Shown: in pieces, positions 17,784 to 28,400 of the stretch
Numbering within the stretch: position 1 is the first letter of the stretch
How the letters are laid out: each line of letters opens with the position of its first letter
Assembly (NCBI GenBank): GCA_963836015.1
Contig: CAWIIF010000004.1
Location: 930,001 to 994,000, forward strand
Reading direction: 5' to 3'
Length of the DNA stretch: 64,000 nt
Source: CAWCDJ01 sp963836015
GTDB lineage: Bacteria; Acidobacteriota; Terriglobia; Bryobacterales; Bryobacteraceae
The notes under the pieces: generated by a model
What the model was told of the DNA's origin: nothing
Database searches by the model: none
The model's input: the letters and a program-made list of their open reading frames with translations, nothing else
Translations under genes and position numbers: made by a program

Positions 17784-18299
17784 AATCGGTTCACCGCACT
17801 TCGATAAATATTTTGCATTGATTTCATTGCGCTTCGCCGCGCCTGTTCCCAAGCGCCGCGGGTCCTGCCGGTTATCATGAAGCTGTAAGAAAGGGTCGCG
17901 CCCCCACCGGCGCCGCCCGCGACAAAGCTTTTCTTCGTGGCCACGAAGCGTTGCATTGCGGTGGACTGAACTTCCTGTAGGGCCTTTAAAGCCCGAACGG
18001 TCTTCACCTACGTGGATGAGATCGGCGGGGAGACTCTGGGTTCGAACCCATCACACCGTTTGGATGAACGGATAGCGCGTATCGCCGTCCCATCGGATCT
18101 CAGAGAGCGAAGATCGAATCGGCAAGGATATGTGGGCCATCCAGCCCGCCTAGGTCCTCGAAGTTCTCGCTCGACCCACTGGCGGCCGGACCCGTCCGGC
18201 GATAAGTCCGAGCACCCCGGCCGCCCGCATCGCTTCTCCAATGCCCGTAAACCCTCCCCGTTCGCCGCATGTATAATCTGAAGCGAGAGGAATCACTAC
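17784..18299. other. Intergenic region without a recognisable gene
   Basis: 516 bp between glgP and the SGNH hydrolase gene. I see no convincing coding sequence on either strand. It contains a perfect 14-bp palindrome, TGGGTTCGAACCCA, at 18037-18050. Promoter elements for the hydrolase could not be identified; AGCGAGAGGA lies just before its start. Confidence 0.5.
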
Positions 18300-19547
18300 A
18301 TGACGCGGCGCGTGTTGTTGGTTGCAACCCTGGTCGGACTCGGCCATTTCACATTCATTCAGGCGCAGGAACATTGGGTGGCCACCTGGACCACCGCCCA
18401 GACCCTGGCACACAATCCCGCGCCCGCCGCCCAGCCGCCCGCCGGTCCTCCCACCCCTCAGTCCATCTCCCGGTATGGCTTTCACAACCAGACCGTCCGC
18501 ATGATCGTTCGCACCAGCATCCCCGGCCAGCGCGTGCGCGTCACGCTGTCCAACGCCTTCGGCAGCGAACCCGTCGAAATCGGCGCGGCTCACATCGGCG
18601 TCCAGGCCAAGGAGTCTGAGATCGCCGCCGGCACCGATCGCGCCCTCGCCTTCAACGGCAAGCCCGGCTGCACCATCCGGCCCGGCGCCGTCATGTTGAG
18701 CGACCCCGTGGACCTGGCGGTCCCCCAAACCGCCCACCTGGCCGTCAGCCTCTACTTCCCCGGCGAGACCGGCGCGCCCACCATCCACTCCACCGCGCTG
18801 CACAACACCTACGTCTCCACCGAAGGCGACACCACCGCAAAGCCCTCCATGCCCGACGCGATCGTCACGCAGTCTTACTACTACCTCGATAACGTCGATG
18901 TTCTGGCCCCCGCCGACGCCGCTCTGATCGTGGCCTATGGCGATTCCATCACCGATGGCGCCCGCTCCGACAACGAGACCGATCACAGTTGGCCCGCCCT
19001 GCTCGCCGTCCGCCTCGCCAAGGACAAGAAGACCGCGCACATCGCCGTCGGCAACATGGGGATCGGCGGCAACCGCGTCCTGCGCGACGGTGCCGGCATC
19101 AGCGCCCTGGCGCGCCTCGATCGCGACGTCATCAGCCAGCCCGGTGTGAAGTGGCTCATGGTGCTCGAAGCCATCAACGACATCGGCCGCGGCGCCACCG
19201 ATCCGAAGGAGCCGGCCTCCGCCGAAGAACTGATCGCCGCCCATCAGCAGATCATCGATCGCGCCCACATGCACGGCATTAAGGTGATCGGCTGCACCCT
19301 TACGCCCTATGAAGGCGCCGGCTACTCGCGCGAGAGCGGCGAAACGATTCGCGAAGCCGTCAACAACTGGATCCGCACCAGCGGCGCCTACGATGCCGTA
19401 GTGGATTTCGAGGCCGCCGTGCGCGACCCGCAGAACCCCAAGCGCTTCCGTCCCGATTTCGACCCCGGCGACCACCTGCACCCCAACAACGCCGGCTACC
19501 AGGCCATGGCCGACGCCGTCGACCTGAAGATCTTCACGAAGAAATAA
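18300..19547 (+). CDS. Secreted SGNH/GDSL-family hydrolase
   Basis: A 415-residue protein with a signal peptide (MTRRVLLVATLVGLGHFTFIQA, cleaved after QA). An N-terminal beta domain with HWVATWTTAQ is common to this GDSL subgroup. The four SGNH blocks are in order: GDSITDG (Ser near 216), GIGGNR (Gly/Asn blocks near 250), a NDIG segment near 295, and DHLHPNNAGY (Asp and His near 398-401). It should act on ester bonds of carbohydrates or lipids in the periplasm or outside the cell. The start has AGAGGA a few bases upstream. Confidence 0.9.
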   Translation: MTRRVLLVATLVGLGHFTFIQAQEHWVATWTTAQTLAHNPAPAAQPPAGPPTPQSISRYGFHNQTVRMIVRTSIPGQRVRVTLSNAFGSEPVEIGAAHIGVQAKESEIAAGTDRALAFNGKPGCTIRPGAVMLSDPVDLAVPQTAHLAVSLYFPGETGAPTIHSTALHNTYVSTEGDTTAKPSMPDAIVTQSYYYLDNVDVLAPADAALIVAYGDSITDGARSDNETDHSWPALLAVRLAKDKKTAHIAVGNMGIGGNRVLRDGAGISALARLDRDVISQPGVKWLMVLEAINDIGRGATDPKEPASAEELIAAHQQIIDRAHMHGIKVIGCTLTPYEGAGYSRESGETIREAVNNWIRTSGAYDAVVDFEAAVRDPQNPKRFRPDFDPGDHLHPNNAGYQAMADAVDLKIFTKK

Positions 19548-19564
19548 CTCGCCGGCCTGCGCTC

Positions 19565-19693
19565 CTAATCCAGCGGCTTGATGTAGATGTTGCGATAGGC
19601 CACCGGGCCATGGTCGCCTTGCAGCATGATCGGATTGCGCGCCGCTTCCGGCAGTTGCATCGCCGCGAGTATCCCGCCGCCAATTCTCTTCAT
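19565..19693 (-). pseudogene. DUF1080 (3-keto-disaccharide hydrolase) C-terminal remnant
   Basis: The minus strand encodes a tail ending PIMLQGDHGPVAYRNIYIKP-LD-stop. This is the conserved end of DUF1080 proteins (LQGDHGPVAYRNI). Only about 42 codons remain before the frame loses similarity. The rest of the gene was apparently replaced by the start of the oppositely oriented DUF4038 protein gene, whose leader region it partly overlaps. Confidence 0.6.
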
Positions 19694-19721
19694 TGACATC
19701 CGCTTGCGCGATTATATCCTT

Positions 19722-21203
19722 ATGAAGCTGATCGTCGGACTAGCGCTCTGCCTGGGCCTCGCAGCCGCCCAGGGCGTCGAGCGATGGGGCGTCTACGAAG
19801 TGACCCTGCGCGGCCCCTCCACGGGCAACCCGTTTCTGGAGGTCCGCGTCGGCGCGCATTTCCGCTACGGCCACCGCGTGGTGGATGTAGACGGCTTCTA
19901 CGACGGAGACGGCGCCTACCGCATCCGCTTCATGCCCGATGAAACCGGCGAGTGGAGCTACACCACCACCAGCAACATCGCAGCGCTCGACGGCAAGACC
20001 GGAAGCTTCACGGCCGTTGCTCCCGCCGCCGGCAACCACGGCCCGGTGCGCGTCCGGTACACCACTCACTTCGGATACGAGGACGGCACTCCCTACATTC
20101 CCATCGGCACCACTTGCTACGCCTGGACGCACCAGGGCGACCAGTTGGAAGAGGAGACCCTCAAGACGCTGCGCTCCTCGCCCTTCAACAAAATCCGCAT
20201 GTGCGTGTTCCCCAAGAGCTACACCTACAACGCGAACGAGCCGGTCTATTACCCCTTCGAGCGCGACGCCGCCGGACACAACGACCTCGCGCGCTTCAAT
20301 CCGAAATTCTTCCAGCACCTCGAGCGGCGAATCCGCGATCTCGAAGCCCTCGGCATCGAGGCCGACCTCATCCTGTTCCATCCCTACGACCGCTGGGGCT
20401 ACTCCTCGATGCCGGCCGAAGTCAACGACCGCTACCTGCGCTACACCGTCGCGCGGCTCGCCGCCTACCGCAACGTCTGGTGGTCGCTCGCCAACGAATG
20501 GGACCTCGTGAAGACCAAGACCCTCGCCGACTGGGATCGCTTCTTCCGCATCGTTCAGGAAAGCGACCCCTACCAGCACCTGCGCTCGATCCACCATAGC
20601 AACGTCATGTACGACCACTCCAAGCCCTGGGTGACGCACGTCAGCCTGCAAAGCTCCGACCTCGAAAAGGCCCGCGAGTATGTCGCCGAGTACCGCAAGC
20701 CCGTGATCTACGACGAGTGCAAGTACGAAGGCAACATACCCAAGCGCTGGGGCAACATCTCCGCGGAGGAAATGGTGCGGCGGTTCTGGGTCGGGACGGT
20801 TTCGGGCGCCTACGTGGGGCACGGCGAAACGTACCTCGATCCGCACGACATCCTGTGGTGGTCGAAGGGCGGGGTGCTGCACGGCCAGAGCCCGGAGCGC
20901 ATCGCGTTCCTGCGCAGGGTCCTCGAATCGGCGCCCGCCGAGGGTCTGAATAACATCTCGACTTACTACCTGGGAGCGGGCCAGCCGGGCCGTTACTACC
21001 TTTTCTATTTCGACGTGAACCAGCCCGCCGAATACGAGTTCGACCTGGCGGAAGGTCCGCGCTACCGGGCCGACCTCATCGACCCCTGGGCCATGACCAT
21101 CACGCCGCTGCCCGGCACTTACACCGGCAAGGTCACCCTGAAGCTGCCGGGGAAGCCCTTCCTGGCCGTGCGCTTCGCTTCACAACAGAGCCGCGACCGT
21201 TAG
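19722..21203 (+). CDS. Secreted DUF5060/DUF4038 glycoside hydrolase-like protein
   Basis: A 493-residue protein with signal peptide (MKLIVGLALCLGLAAAQG). The ATG at 19722 was preferred over an upstream in-frame one at 19626 because it begins the signal sequence. An N-terminal DUF5060 beta domain (VERWGVYEVTLRGPSTGNPF to WSYTTTSN) precedes a TIM barrel of the DUF4038/apiosidase-like type. Probable catalytic acids are Glu in WSLANEWDLV and Glu in VIYDECKYEGN. A C-terminal beta domain follows. It probably attacks plant or microbial polysaccharide side chains; substrate unknown. The C-terminus SQQSRDR and the stop codon come from a dispersed repeat also found in treZ. Confidence 0.85.
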   Translation: MKLIVGLALCLGLAAAQGVERWGVYEVTLRGPSTGNPFLEVRVGAHFRYGHRVVDVDGFYDGDGAYRIRFMPDETGEWSYTTTSNIAALDGKTGSFTAVAPAAGNHGPVRVRYTTHFGYEDGTPYIPIGTTCYAWTHQGDQLEEETLKTLRSSPFNKIRMCVFPKSYTYNANEPVYYPFERDAAGHNDLARFNPKFFQHLERRIRDLEALGIEADLILFHPYDRWGYSSMPAEVNDRYLRYTVARLAAYRNVWWSLANEWDLVKTKTLADWDRFFRIVQESDPYQHLRSIHHSNVMYDHSKPWVTHVSLQSSDLEKAREYVAEYRKPVIYDECKYEGNIPKRWGNISAEEMVRRFWVGTVSGAYVGHGETYLDPHDILWWSKGGVLHGQSPERIAFLRRVLESAPAEGLNNISTYYLGAGQPGRYYLFYFDVNQPAEYEFDLAEGPRYRADLIDPWAMTITPLPGTYTGKVTLKLPGKPFLAVRFASQQSRDR

Positions 21204-21213
21204 GGAGCGGGCC
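21184..21213 (+). repeat. Dispersed 'QSRDREGA' repeat, copy 2
   Basis: One mismatch from the treZ copy over about 29 bp. The mismatch turns GAG into TAG and so ends the DUF4038 protein with QSRDR. Confidence 0.75.
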
Positions 21214-21270
21214 GCCGTGGCCCGCGACGTGCAATGCGGTAAGCTGCTCTATCCGACTTAGAGCCAACTT

Positions 21271-23163
21271 ATGACTCGCAGAAAGCTCTGGGCGGGCGGC
21301 GCGGCACTGGCCGCGCTGCTCGCGGGATATGCCGGGACGGCCGTGTGGCGCGCCGTCCGCGCGACGCAAACCGCCGCGGCGCACGTTGCTGCCTCGCGGG
21401 TGCTGCGGTTCGAGACGCGAACGCTCGACCGGGCGCTGCCGGCTGTGGAGCAGCTCAGCGCGTCGGCGGGATTCCTGGACGCCGTCCGGTTCCGCGGCGA
21501 CCTGTTTATCACCACCCCCTCGGCCCTGCTCGAATACGATACCGGCGGCACCGTGCGAAACCGGTGGCGGTCGGGGCTGGAATTGCCGGGTGTACCGCTC
21601 GGCGTGCTGGCGGCTAATGCTTCCACGCTCTGGGTCGCTACGCGCGGCGCGGGGCTGCTCGAGTTCGACGGGCAGGCGTTCCACCAGGTTCTTCCCGAAG
21701 ATGCCTCCCCGCGCAAAGTCACGGCGCTGCTGCCGCTCGATACGGGCCGTCTTCTGCTCGGCACGGCGGGCCGGGGTGTGGTGGTGTGGGACGGCAAGAG
21801 TCTCGCTCCGTTCCACCCCTCTCTGGCCGGGTGGAACGTGACTGCGCTCGCCGGCGACGTGGGCAGCTTGTGGATCGGCACGGCCGATCGCGGCGTGTAC
21901 CACTGGCACGGCGGCGCACTCGACCATTTCGCGGAGGCCGAAGGCCTTCCCGATCCACAGGTGACGTCGCTTCTGGCCCGATGCCGGCGAGGCCTTCGTC
22001 GGCACCCCCATGGGGATCGCGGAGTTCCGCGACGGCCGCTTCGTACGGAAGCTTGCGGAGGGCTTTTTCACCTCGGCGCTCGCCCTGCGCGGAAGCGAAC
22101 TGCTGGCCGGAAGCCTGGAGGAAGGCGTCGCGGCGATCCCCCTCGGACCGCGGGTTCCTCGTCCCGTACGGCAGCCCCGGCGGACGCTCGAAGGCGCGGT
22201 GCGGCGGCTGTTTCCGGTGGATAGCGCGATGCTGGCGCTGACTTCCTCGGGCCTGTACAGCGCCGAAGGTGCGGAGTTGGCGTGGAAGCGAGCCATCGGG
22301 CCGGAGCCCGGCAAACTGGCCGATGGCAACATCGCCGCCCTTTCGCTCGACCGGACGGGGACGGCTATGGGTCGGCTACTTCGACCGCGGCCTCGATGTC
22401 GATGGATGGCGAGCGCGTCACGCACTTCGAGAGCGACACCCTGTTCTGCATCAACCGCATCGCCGCCAACCCGGCGGACGGTACTACCCTGGTGGCCACG
22501 GCCAATGGGCTCGCGATTTTCGACAGTGTCCCGGCCGTCCGCCAGGTGCTTGGAAAGGCGCAGGGGCTGGCCGCCGATCACGTCACCGACATCGCGGCCG
22601 GGCCCGGCGGCGTAGTCGTCGCGACGCCCGCCGGGCTGACCGTGATTGATGCATCCGGCACACACAGCGTGTCCGACTTTCACGGACTGGTGAACCGCCA
22701 CGTGTACGCGCTGGCACAGGACGGCGGCGAACTGCTGGCGGGGACGCTCGGCGGCCTCTCGGTGTTCGAGGGCGGCATCGTCAAAGCCAGTTACACGACG
22801 TTCAATTCGCGCTTGCGGCACAACTGGATCACCGCCATCGAGCGGGTGGGCGACGGCTGGTTCGTCGGGACCTACGGGGCGGGCGTGATGCGCCTCGGGC
22901 GGAATGGCGAGTGGGATGCATTCCCGGATCTGCGGGGTGCGATCGTGATCAACCCGAACGCCATGCTGGTGACGCCGTCGCGGGTTTACGCCGGCACGAT
23001 GGACCGGGGCCTCGCGATCTACGACCGGGCGTCCGGACGGTGGAACTTCTCGACCGGTGGATTGCCATCGGTCAACGTCACGGCGCTGGCGGCCGGCGGC
23101 GGCACGATCTACATCGGGACGGATAACGGGCTGGTACGGGTAGCGGAGCAGAGCCTTCGATGA
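21271..23163 (+). pseudogene. Membrane-anchored beta-propeller protein, broken by three +1 frameshifts
   Basis: The first gene of a four-gene operon. An N-terminal membrane anchor (LWAGGAALAALLAGYAGTAVW) is followed by about 600 residues of propeller blades (TLWVATRGAGLLEFDG, LLLGTAGRGVVVWDGK, SLWIGTADRGVYHWHGG, TIYIGTDNGLVRVAEQ), resembling the sensor propellers of two-component proteins. The protein-like reading changes frame three times, each by one extra base: in CCC at 21977-21979, near 22365 before LWVGYFDRGLDVDG, and near 22405 before GERVTHFESDTLF. The last two are only 40 bp apart. Total length keeps a multiple of three. These may be sequence errors. The stop overlaps the next start (ATGA). 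Confidence 0.7.
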
Positions 23164-25442
23164 AACGCGGTCTTCTGTTGTTGATGTTGGCGTGGGCCGG
23201 CCCGCGGGCGGCCTGCGCGGACGCGGGCGTGCTGGTGCCGGCGGGGCACACACAGCCCGATGCGAAGATCTTCTCGCTCGATGAGATGACCATCGAGATC
23301 CGTGTGGACAACGGCGATGCGCGGGTGGCCATACGGCAGATCTTCGGCAGCCACACTGCCGCCGTGACCGAGGGCAGCTACTCGTTCGCGCTGCCGTCGC
23401 GCGCGGCGGTCTCGGATTTCGCCGTGTGGGACGACCTGACGCGCATTCCGGGCATCATCCTGGAGCGGCGCAGGGCCGAGGAGATTTACGAAGCGCTGAA
23501 GCAGCAGGCCATCGACCCGGGGCTGCTCCAACAAGGCGAGGGCGATTCCGGCGAAGCGCGCCGCAGCAGCGCGTTCACGGCGAAGATCGTGCCGATTCCG
23601 GGATACGGCACCAAGCGCATCGAGATCGAGTATCACGAGCGCATTCCGGTGGAGAATCTGCGCTCGTCGCTGGCGATTCCCCTGCGGCCGGATGCCTACC
23701 AGGCTTTGGCCGCGGGCAGCCTGCGGATCACGCTGGACCTGACCAGCGCGGAGGCGATCCAGGACTTTCAGGCAGTCGCGAAGACGTATCCGTTGCGCGT
23801 CGAAGAGCGCGGGCCGAACCGCGTGCGCGCGGTCTTCGAAGGGCGCAGCGTGCCGCTCACCGAGGATTTCGCGATCGAGTGGAGCCTCGACCCGGCCGCT
23901 GCCGGTAAGATGTCGGTGATCACCCAGCGCGACCCGGCGCGGAGCGCGACGGGGTTCTTCCAGGCTTCGACGCTGGTGGCCAACCGCAGCGCCGCGGAAG
24001 GCCCGCGCAGCGTCGTGGCCCTGTTCGATACGTCGCTCTCCATGCAGTGGGAAAAGCTGGAGCGCAGCTACCGCGCGCTCGAAGGCCTGCTGCACGCGCT
24101 GCGTCCGGCGGACCGCTTCAACCTGCTGTTGTTCAACTCGGAGGTGACGGCCTTCGCACCGGCGCCCCAGCCGGCCACGCCGGAGCAGGTCGAGAAGGCG
24201 CTGGCGTTCGTGAAAGCCACGAGCCTGCACGGCGGCACGGATCTCGAGACGGCGCTCGCCAAGGGCCTGGAGCAGGCCGCGCAGGGTGGAGGCGCGCCTT
24301 ACCTCGTGCTGATCGGAGATGGCGGCGCGACCCGCGGCACGATCCGCAACGCGAAGCTGGCGGCAAAATACTCCGACGCCTGGAAGCGCCTTCCGCTGGA
24401 CCGAAGGCCGCGAACGTACGTCTTCGGCGTGGGTGACGACGCCAACCTGCCGCTGCTCGGGCTGCTCGCAGCCAACGACGGCATCTCGGAGTGGGTGCGC
24501 TCGACGGAGCCGATCGATTTCAAGCTGGCCGCGTTTCTCTCGAAACTCGGCAAGCGGCCGGAGAGCGGGCTGGATCTTTCGGCCACCCCCGCCGCCAACT
24601 TCACGATGGTGTATCCGCTGGAAGAGCGCTTCTTCCCGGGGTCGCTCGCGTCGTGGATCGGACAGTACCGGAAACCCGGACCCGCCACTTTCGCGGCAGG
24701 CGGCGTGAGCGCGGCCGTAACGCTGCCGGTCCGCGGCGTGGACCATCCGCAACTGCCGCGCACGTGGGCCAGGGCGCGGGTGGACGCGCTGCTGGCGAAG
24801 ATCGAACGCGAAGGCGAGGATCGCGCGAGCATCGACGAAATCATACGGCTCTCGCGCGAGTACAAGTTCGTGACGCCCTACACGTCGTTTCTGGCGGCGC
24901 CGCGGTCGCTCTTGCGGCCGCGCGTCATCCAGCCGGGCGACCCGGTGATCCGCGTCAAGACCGATCCTTCGATTACCAGCGTGGTGGCGCTGTTCTCGTT
25001 CGGGCTCACCAAGCCGCTGCGCTACCTCAAAGGCGAAGACATCTGGGAGACGCGGTTCCTCGCGCCGGCGGACCTCGCCGACGGCACCTACCCGGTCCGG
25101 ATGGTGCTGCGCGACCGCGCGGGCCGGGTCTACCGCGAGTCGAAGACGTTCGTGATCGCGAGCCATCCGCCGGTGGTGAAGATCCGGCTGGCGAAGCAGC
25201 GGTACCGGGCCGGGGAGAAGATCGCGGTGCGGGTGAGCGCGTCCGAAAGCGCCCGCACCATCGTGGCGCGGCTCTACGGCGCCGCGCCGGTGGACCTGCG
25301 CTGGAACCCGCAGGCGGGCGCGAGCACCGGAGACCTGATCGCGCCGGCGCTGGCACCGGGGAGGTATCCGCTGACGGTGATCGCGGAGGATGTGGCGCAC
25401 AACATCGGTACCCAGGAGGTGTCCATTGAGATCCTTCCGTAA
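23160..25442 (+). CDS. Secreted VIT-domain and von Willebrand A-domain protein
   Basis: A 760-residue intact protein. After a signal peptide (1-20), a VIT domain covers about 30-170 (AIRQIFGSHTAAVTEGSYSF, DDLTRIPGIILERRRAEEIY). A vWA domain starts near 285 with a complete metal site: DTSLS (D290), the Thr in HGGTDLETAL near 360, and GDGGATRG near 383. The C-terminal part has an Ig-like bridge (RAGEKIAVRVSASES). The layout resembles inter-alpha-trypsin-inhibitor heavy chains and bacterial VIT-vWA proteins and suggests a metal-dependent protein-binding role in the periplasm. There is no membrane anchor or sorting signal. The gene overlaps its upstream neighbour by 4 bp and the downstream one by 17 bp. 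Confidence 0.88.
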   Translation: MKRGLLLLMLAWAGPRAACADAGVLVPAGHTQPDAKIFSLDEMTIEIRVDNGDARVAIRQIFGSHTAAVTEGSYSFALPSRAAVSDFAVWDDLTRIPGIILERRRAEEIYEALKQQAIDPGLLQQGEGDSGEARRSSAFTAKIVPIPGYGTKRIEIEYHERIPVENLRSSLAIPLRPDAYQALAAGSLRITLDLTSAEAIQDFQAVAKTYPLRVEERGPNRVRAVFEGRSVPLTEDFAIEWSLDPAAAGKMSVITQRDPARSATGFFQASTLVANRSAAEGPRSVVALFDTSLSMQWEKLERSYRALEGLLHALRPADRFNLLLFNSEVTAFAPAPQPATPEQVEKALAFVKATSLHGGTDLETALAKGLEQAAQGGGAPYLVLIGDGGATRGTIRNAKLAAKYSDAWKRLPLDRRPRTYVFGVGDDANLPLLGLLAANDGISEWVRSTEPIDFKLAAFLSKLGKRPESGLDLSATPAANFTMVYPLEERFFPGSLASWIGQYRKPGPATFAAGGVSAAVTLPVRGVDHPQLPRTWARARVDALLAKIEREGEDRASIDEIIRLSREYKFVTPYTSFLAAPRSLLRPRVIQPGDPVIRVKTDPSITSVVALFSFGLTKPLRYLKGEDIWETRFLAPADLADGTYPVRMVLRDRAGRVYRESKTFVIASHPPVVKIRLAKQRYRAGEKIAVRVSASESARTIVARLYGAAPVDLRWNPQAGASTGDLIAPALAPGRYPLTVIAEDVAHNIGTQEVSIEILP
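25414..25420 (+). promoter_or_regulatory. Shine-Dalgarno deciding a TTG start
   Basis: AGGAGGT lies 5 bases before TTG at 25426, inside the 3' end of the vWA gene. No ATG or GTG fits the signal-peptide start of the TPR gene, so TTG is the likely initiation codon. Confidence 0.65.
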
Positions 25443-28400
25443 GTGGTGCATTGCGGGGTGCCTGCTTTCGGCGGCGGCGATGCACGCCGAGTTATCCGAA
25501 TGGGTGCAGCGCCTGGCCGTCGATACAGGCCTGCGAGGAGTGTTCTTCCGGCCGATGGAATTGCCGGGCGGAACGATCGACGGGCGCAGGCCGCCGCGCG
25601 AGACGCGGGCGGCATTGACGGAGCGCATCGCTGCCGCTCCCAAGGATGCGGCGCTCTACCGCCTGCGCGCCGGAGAGGCCGAGCTGGCGCTCGATTTCCC
25701 GGCGGCCGAAGCGGATTGGAAGGAATACGCGACTCTGACCGGCGACCGGATCGCGCTCGCGGACTATTACCATCGACGGCTCCAGCCGGCCGAGGAAATC
25801 GCGATGCTCGACCAGGTGGCGACGCCCGCGGCATTCGAGCGGGCGATCGCCGAAGCGGCGGCGCAGGATCTGCCGGTCACCACGACGATCGGCCAGTATC
25901 GCGCATGGGTCGCGAAGTTTCCCGCAGGACACGGCGCTTCGGAAGCGGTTTATCGGGTACCTCACGGCAAAGGAAAATTTCACTGCGGCCGAGCGCGAGA
26001 TCGCGGCTTACCGGCAGGCGTTTCCGGGCGACGAGACGATTCTGACGGAAGAGGTCGCGCTCACCATGCGGCGCGGCACGGTGAACCAGGCGATCGCGGT
26101 GTTCGACCAGGCATTCCGTCCGCTGATGCCGGCGGATCTTCTCAAGAGTTACTTCGACCTGCTGAACGGCCAGGGGCGGCTGCGCGACTTCCTGGCGCAG
26201 GCGCGCTCCGCGGCGGCGGCCCAGCCCGAGGCGCTCGACCCGGTGGCGCGGATGTTTCACTACTACCAGCACCAGCAGAATGCCGCGGCGGCGCGGCGCG
26301 TGCTGCTGGAGTACAGCGCCCGCAAAAAGAACTGGAGGCCCGCGGAGCTGTATGACACCGCGAAGCTCTTTGAAACGATCGGGGAGTGGGACGAGGCGGC
26401 GCGCCACTATTACGCGCTACACAGCCTGCCGGCCTCGGACGATGCCGCGCGCGAGCGGGGACTGGCCGGCCTGGCGCACGTGCTGCTGGCGGCGCCCGAA
26501 CAGCCGGTGCGATACGGCGCGGGCGACCTCTCCTTATATAAGGACATCGCGACGATGGATCCGCACCCGGGCTTCCTCAACGGAATTCTCTCGCTGGTGT
26601 TGAACACCAGCTCGCCGCAGTGGCGGTATCAGAGTCTGAACCAGGCGTCGGCGGCCTACTTTCACCGGGCGCGAGCCTCGGAGCTGCTCGACCTTCTCGA
26701 CGCAAAATTTCCACGAGCCGCGGAAGCGCCGGAACTGCACGCGCAGTTGATCGAGGCGTACGCCGTCCACGGAGACGGCGAAGGCGTGGTGCGGGTGGGG
26801 CGCAAGTTCCTGGCGGCGTATCCCAAAGCCGTGGAGCGCCGGCGGGTGGCTCTGGCGATGGCCGATGCGCTGGCGCGTGCCAACCGTACGGCCGAAGAGT
26901 TCGCGATCTACGACCTGTTATTGAAGGAGCTTCCCATCGAACAGGCGGAGTACATGGCGGTGTTCGACCGCTACGTCGCGAGGCTGGTGTCGCTGGGACG
27001 GCTGACGGATGCGCTGGCGCTGTACCGGAGAGAGATCGGGCGCAATCCGAAGGACGCGGGCCTCTACGAAAAGCTCGCGGCCTTCCTCGACCAGAATCGG
27101 CTGGGCGGACAGGTGGAGCAGGTTTACAAGGAAGCCGCCGCGAAGTTTCCGGACGGAACCTGGCACGAGAAGCTGGCGCGGTGGTACCTGCGCTACCGGC
27201 GCTCGCAGGACTTCGCCGAATTGACGCGTCAGGTGGTGCGCATCTTTTCCGGAACCGAGCTGGAGAAGTATTTTGCGCAGGTGGTGAACCCGCACGGCGC
27301 TCGATCCGGTGCTCTACCGGCAGGTGAACCTCTATGCGCACGACCGGTTTCCGGACAACCTGACCTTCGTCCGCAACCTGCTGGCAGTCTACGCGCGGCG
27401 CGAAACGGCCGACTCCGCGGCGTACTGGCGGCTAGTGCGCAGCTATTGGTATTACGACGCGCAGTTGCGAGCGCAACTGTTCCAGGGGCTTTCGCAGGCG
27501 GGCTCGCTCGACCGGGAACTCGCGGCAGCGCCCACGACCAACCCGGCGGCGGCGCGCTTCCGGGCCGAGGGTGAGGCCTGGCGAGGCCACTTCGAAGCGG
27601 CCGCCCCGCTGATGCGGGCGACGGCCGCCGAGTTTCCGGGCGATAGCGATGTCGTGCTGCGCGCGGCAACGCTCGAGCGGTCGCTGGGGCGCACGGATTC
27701 GGCCGTGGTGCTGGCGCGGAACCTGTCGCTCGCTGCGCCGCGCGATCGCGATGCGCTGGCGCGGATCGGCGACATCTACGCCGATCGCGAGCGCTTCTCG
27801 CGTGCCGCGCCTTACTGGAACCGTATGCCGCTGACGGAGCCGGGAAACCGGGAAAGCTGGCTGGAAGCGGCCACAGTGTTCTGGGATTACTACAAGTACG
27901 ACGATGCGCTGCGGCTGATCGCGGCGGCACGGGCGCGGCTCAAACAGCCGGCGCTCTACGCGTATGAGACCGGCGCGATTTACGAGGGCAAGCGCGACTA
28001 TGCGAACGCCGTCAGGCAATACGCGAAAGGCGCGGAGCCGGGGTCGCAGGCCGAAGCGCGCCTGCTGCATCTCGCCAGGAACGCGAAGTTCCGGGCGGTG
28101 GTAGATTCCGTGACCGCTACCGCGCCGCTCTCCCTGCGGGCGGCGGTGCTCGAAGCCGAGAAGCGCAGCACGGACCTCGCGGCGCTCTTGAAGGGCAGTG
28201 CGGCGGCGGAGACCTCCGGCGCGACGCTCGAATTCATTCAATCGACGGCCGCGCGGCTGGGCCTGGCGGATGTCGAGGAGCTGGCGCTGGGGCGGCAGGC
28301 GGAAGTGACGCGCGATCCGGTGGAGCGCATACGGCTGCGGCTGGCGCTGGCGCGGCTCGAAGAGAGCCACGGCAGGATCGCGCAGGCGCGGAGCACGATG

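Noticed and set aside
15696..17852. Very long antisense open frame opposite glgP
   Set aside because: Composition is an echo of GC-rich codons in glgP; no motifs and no start signal. The same holds for long frames opposite the M14 (37815-40358) and vWA (23109-25643) genes.
18020..18060. tRNA-like GGTTCGAACCC segment
   Set aside because: It is a perfect 14-bp palindrome, but a five-pair T arm, acceptor stem and anticodon arm cannot be built around it on either strand.
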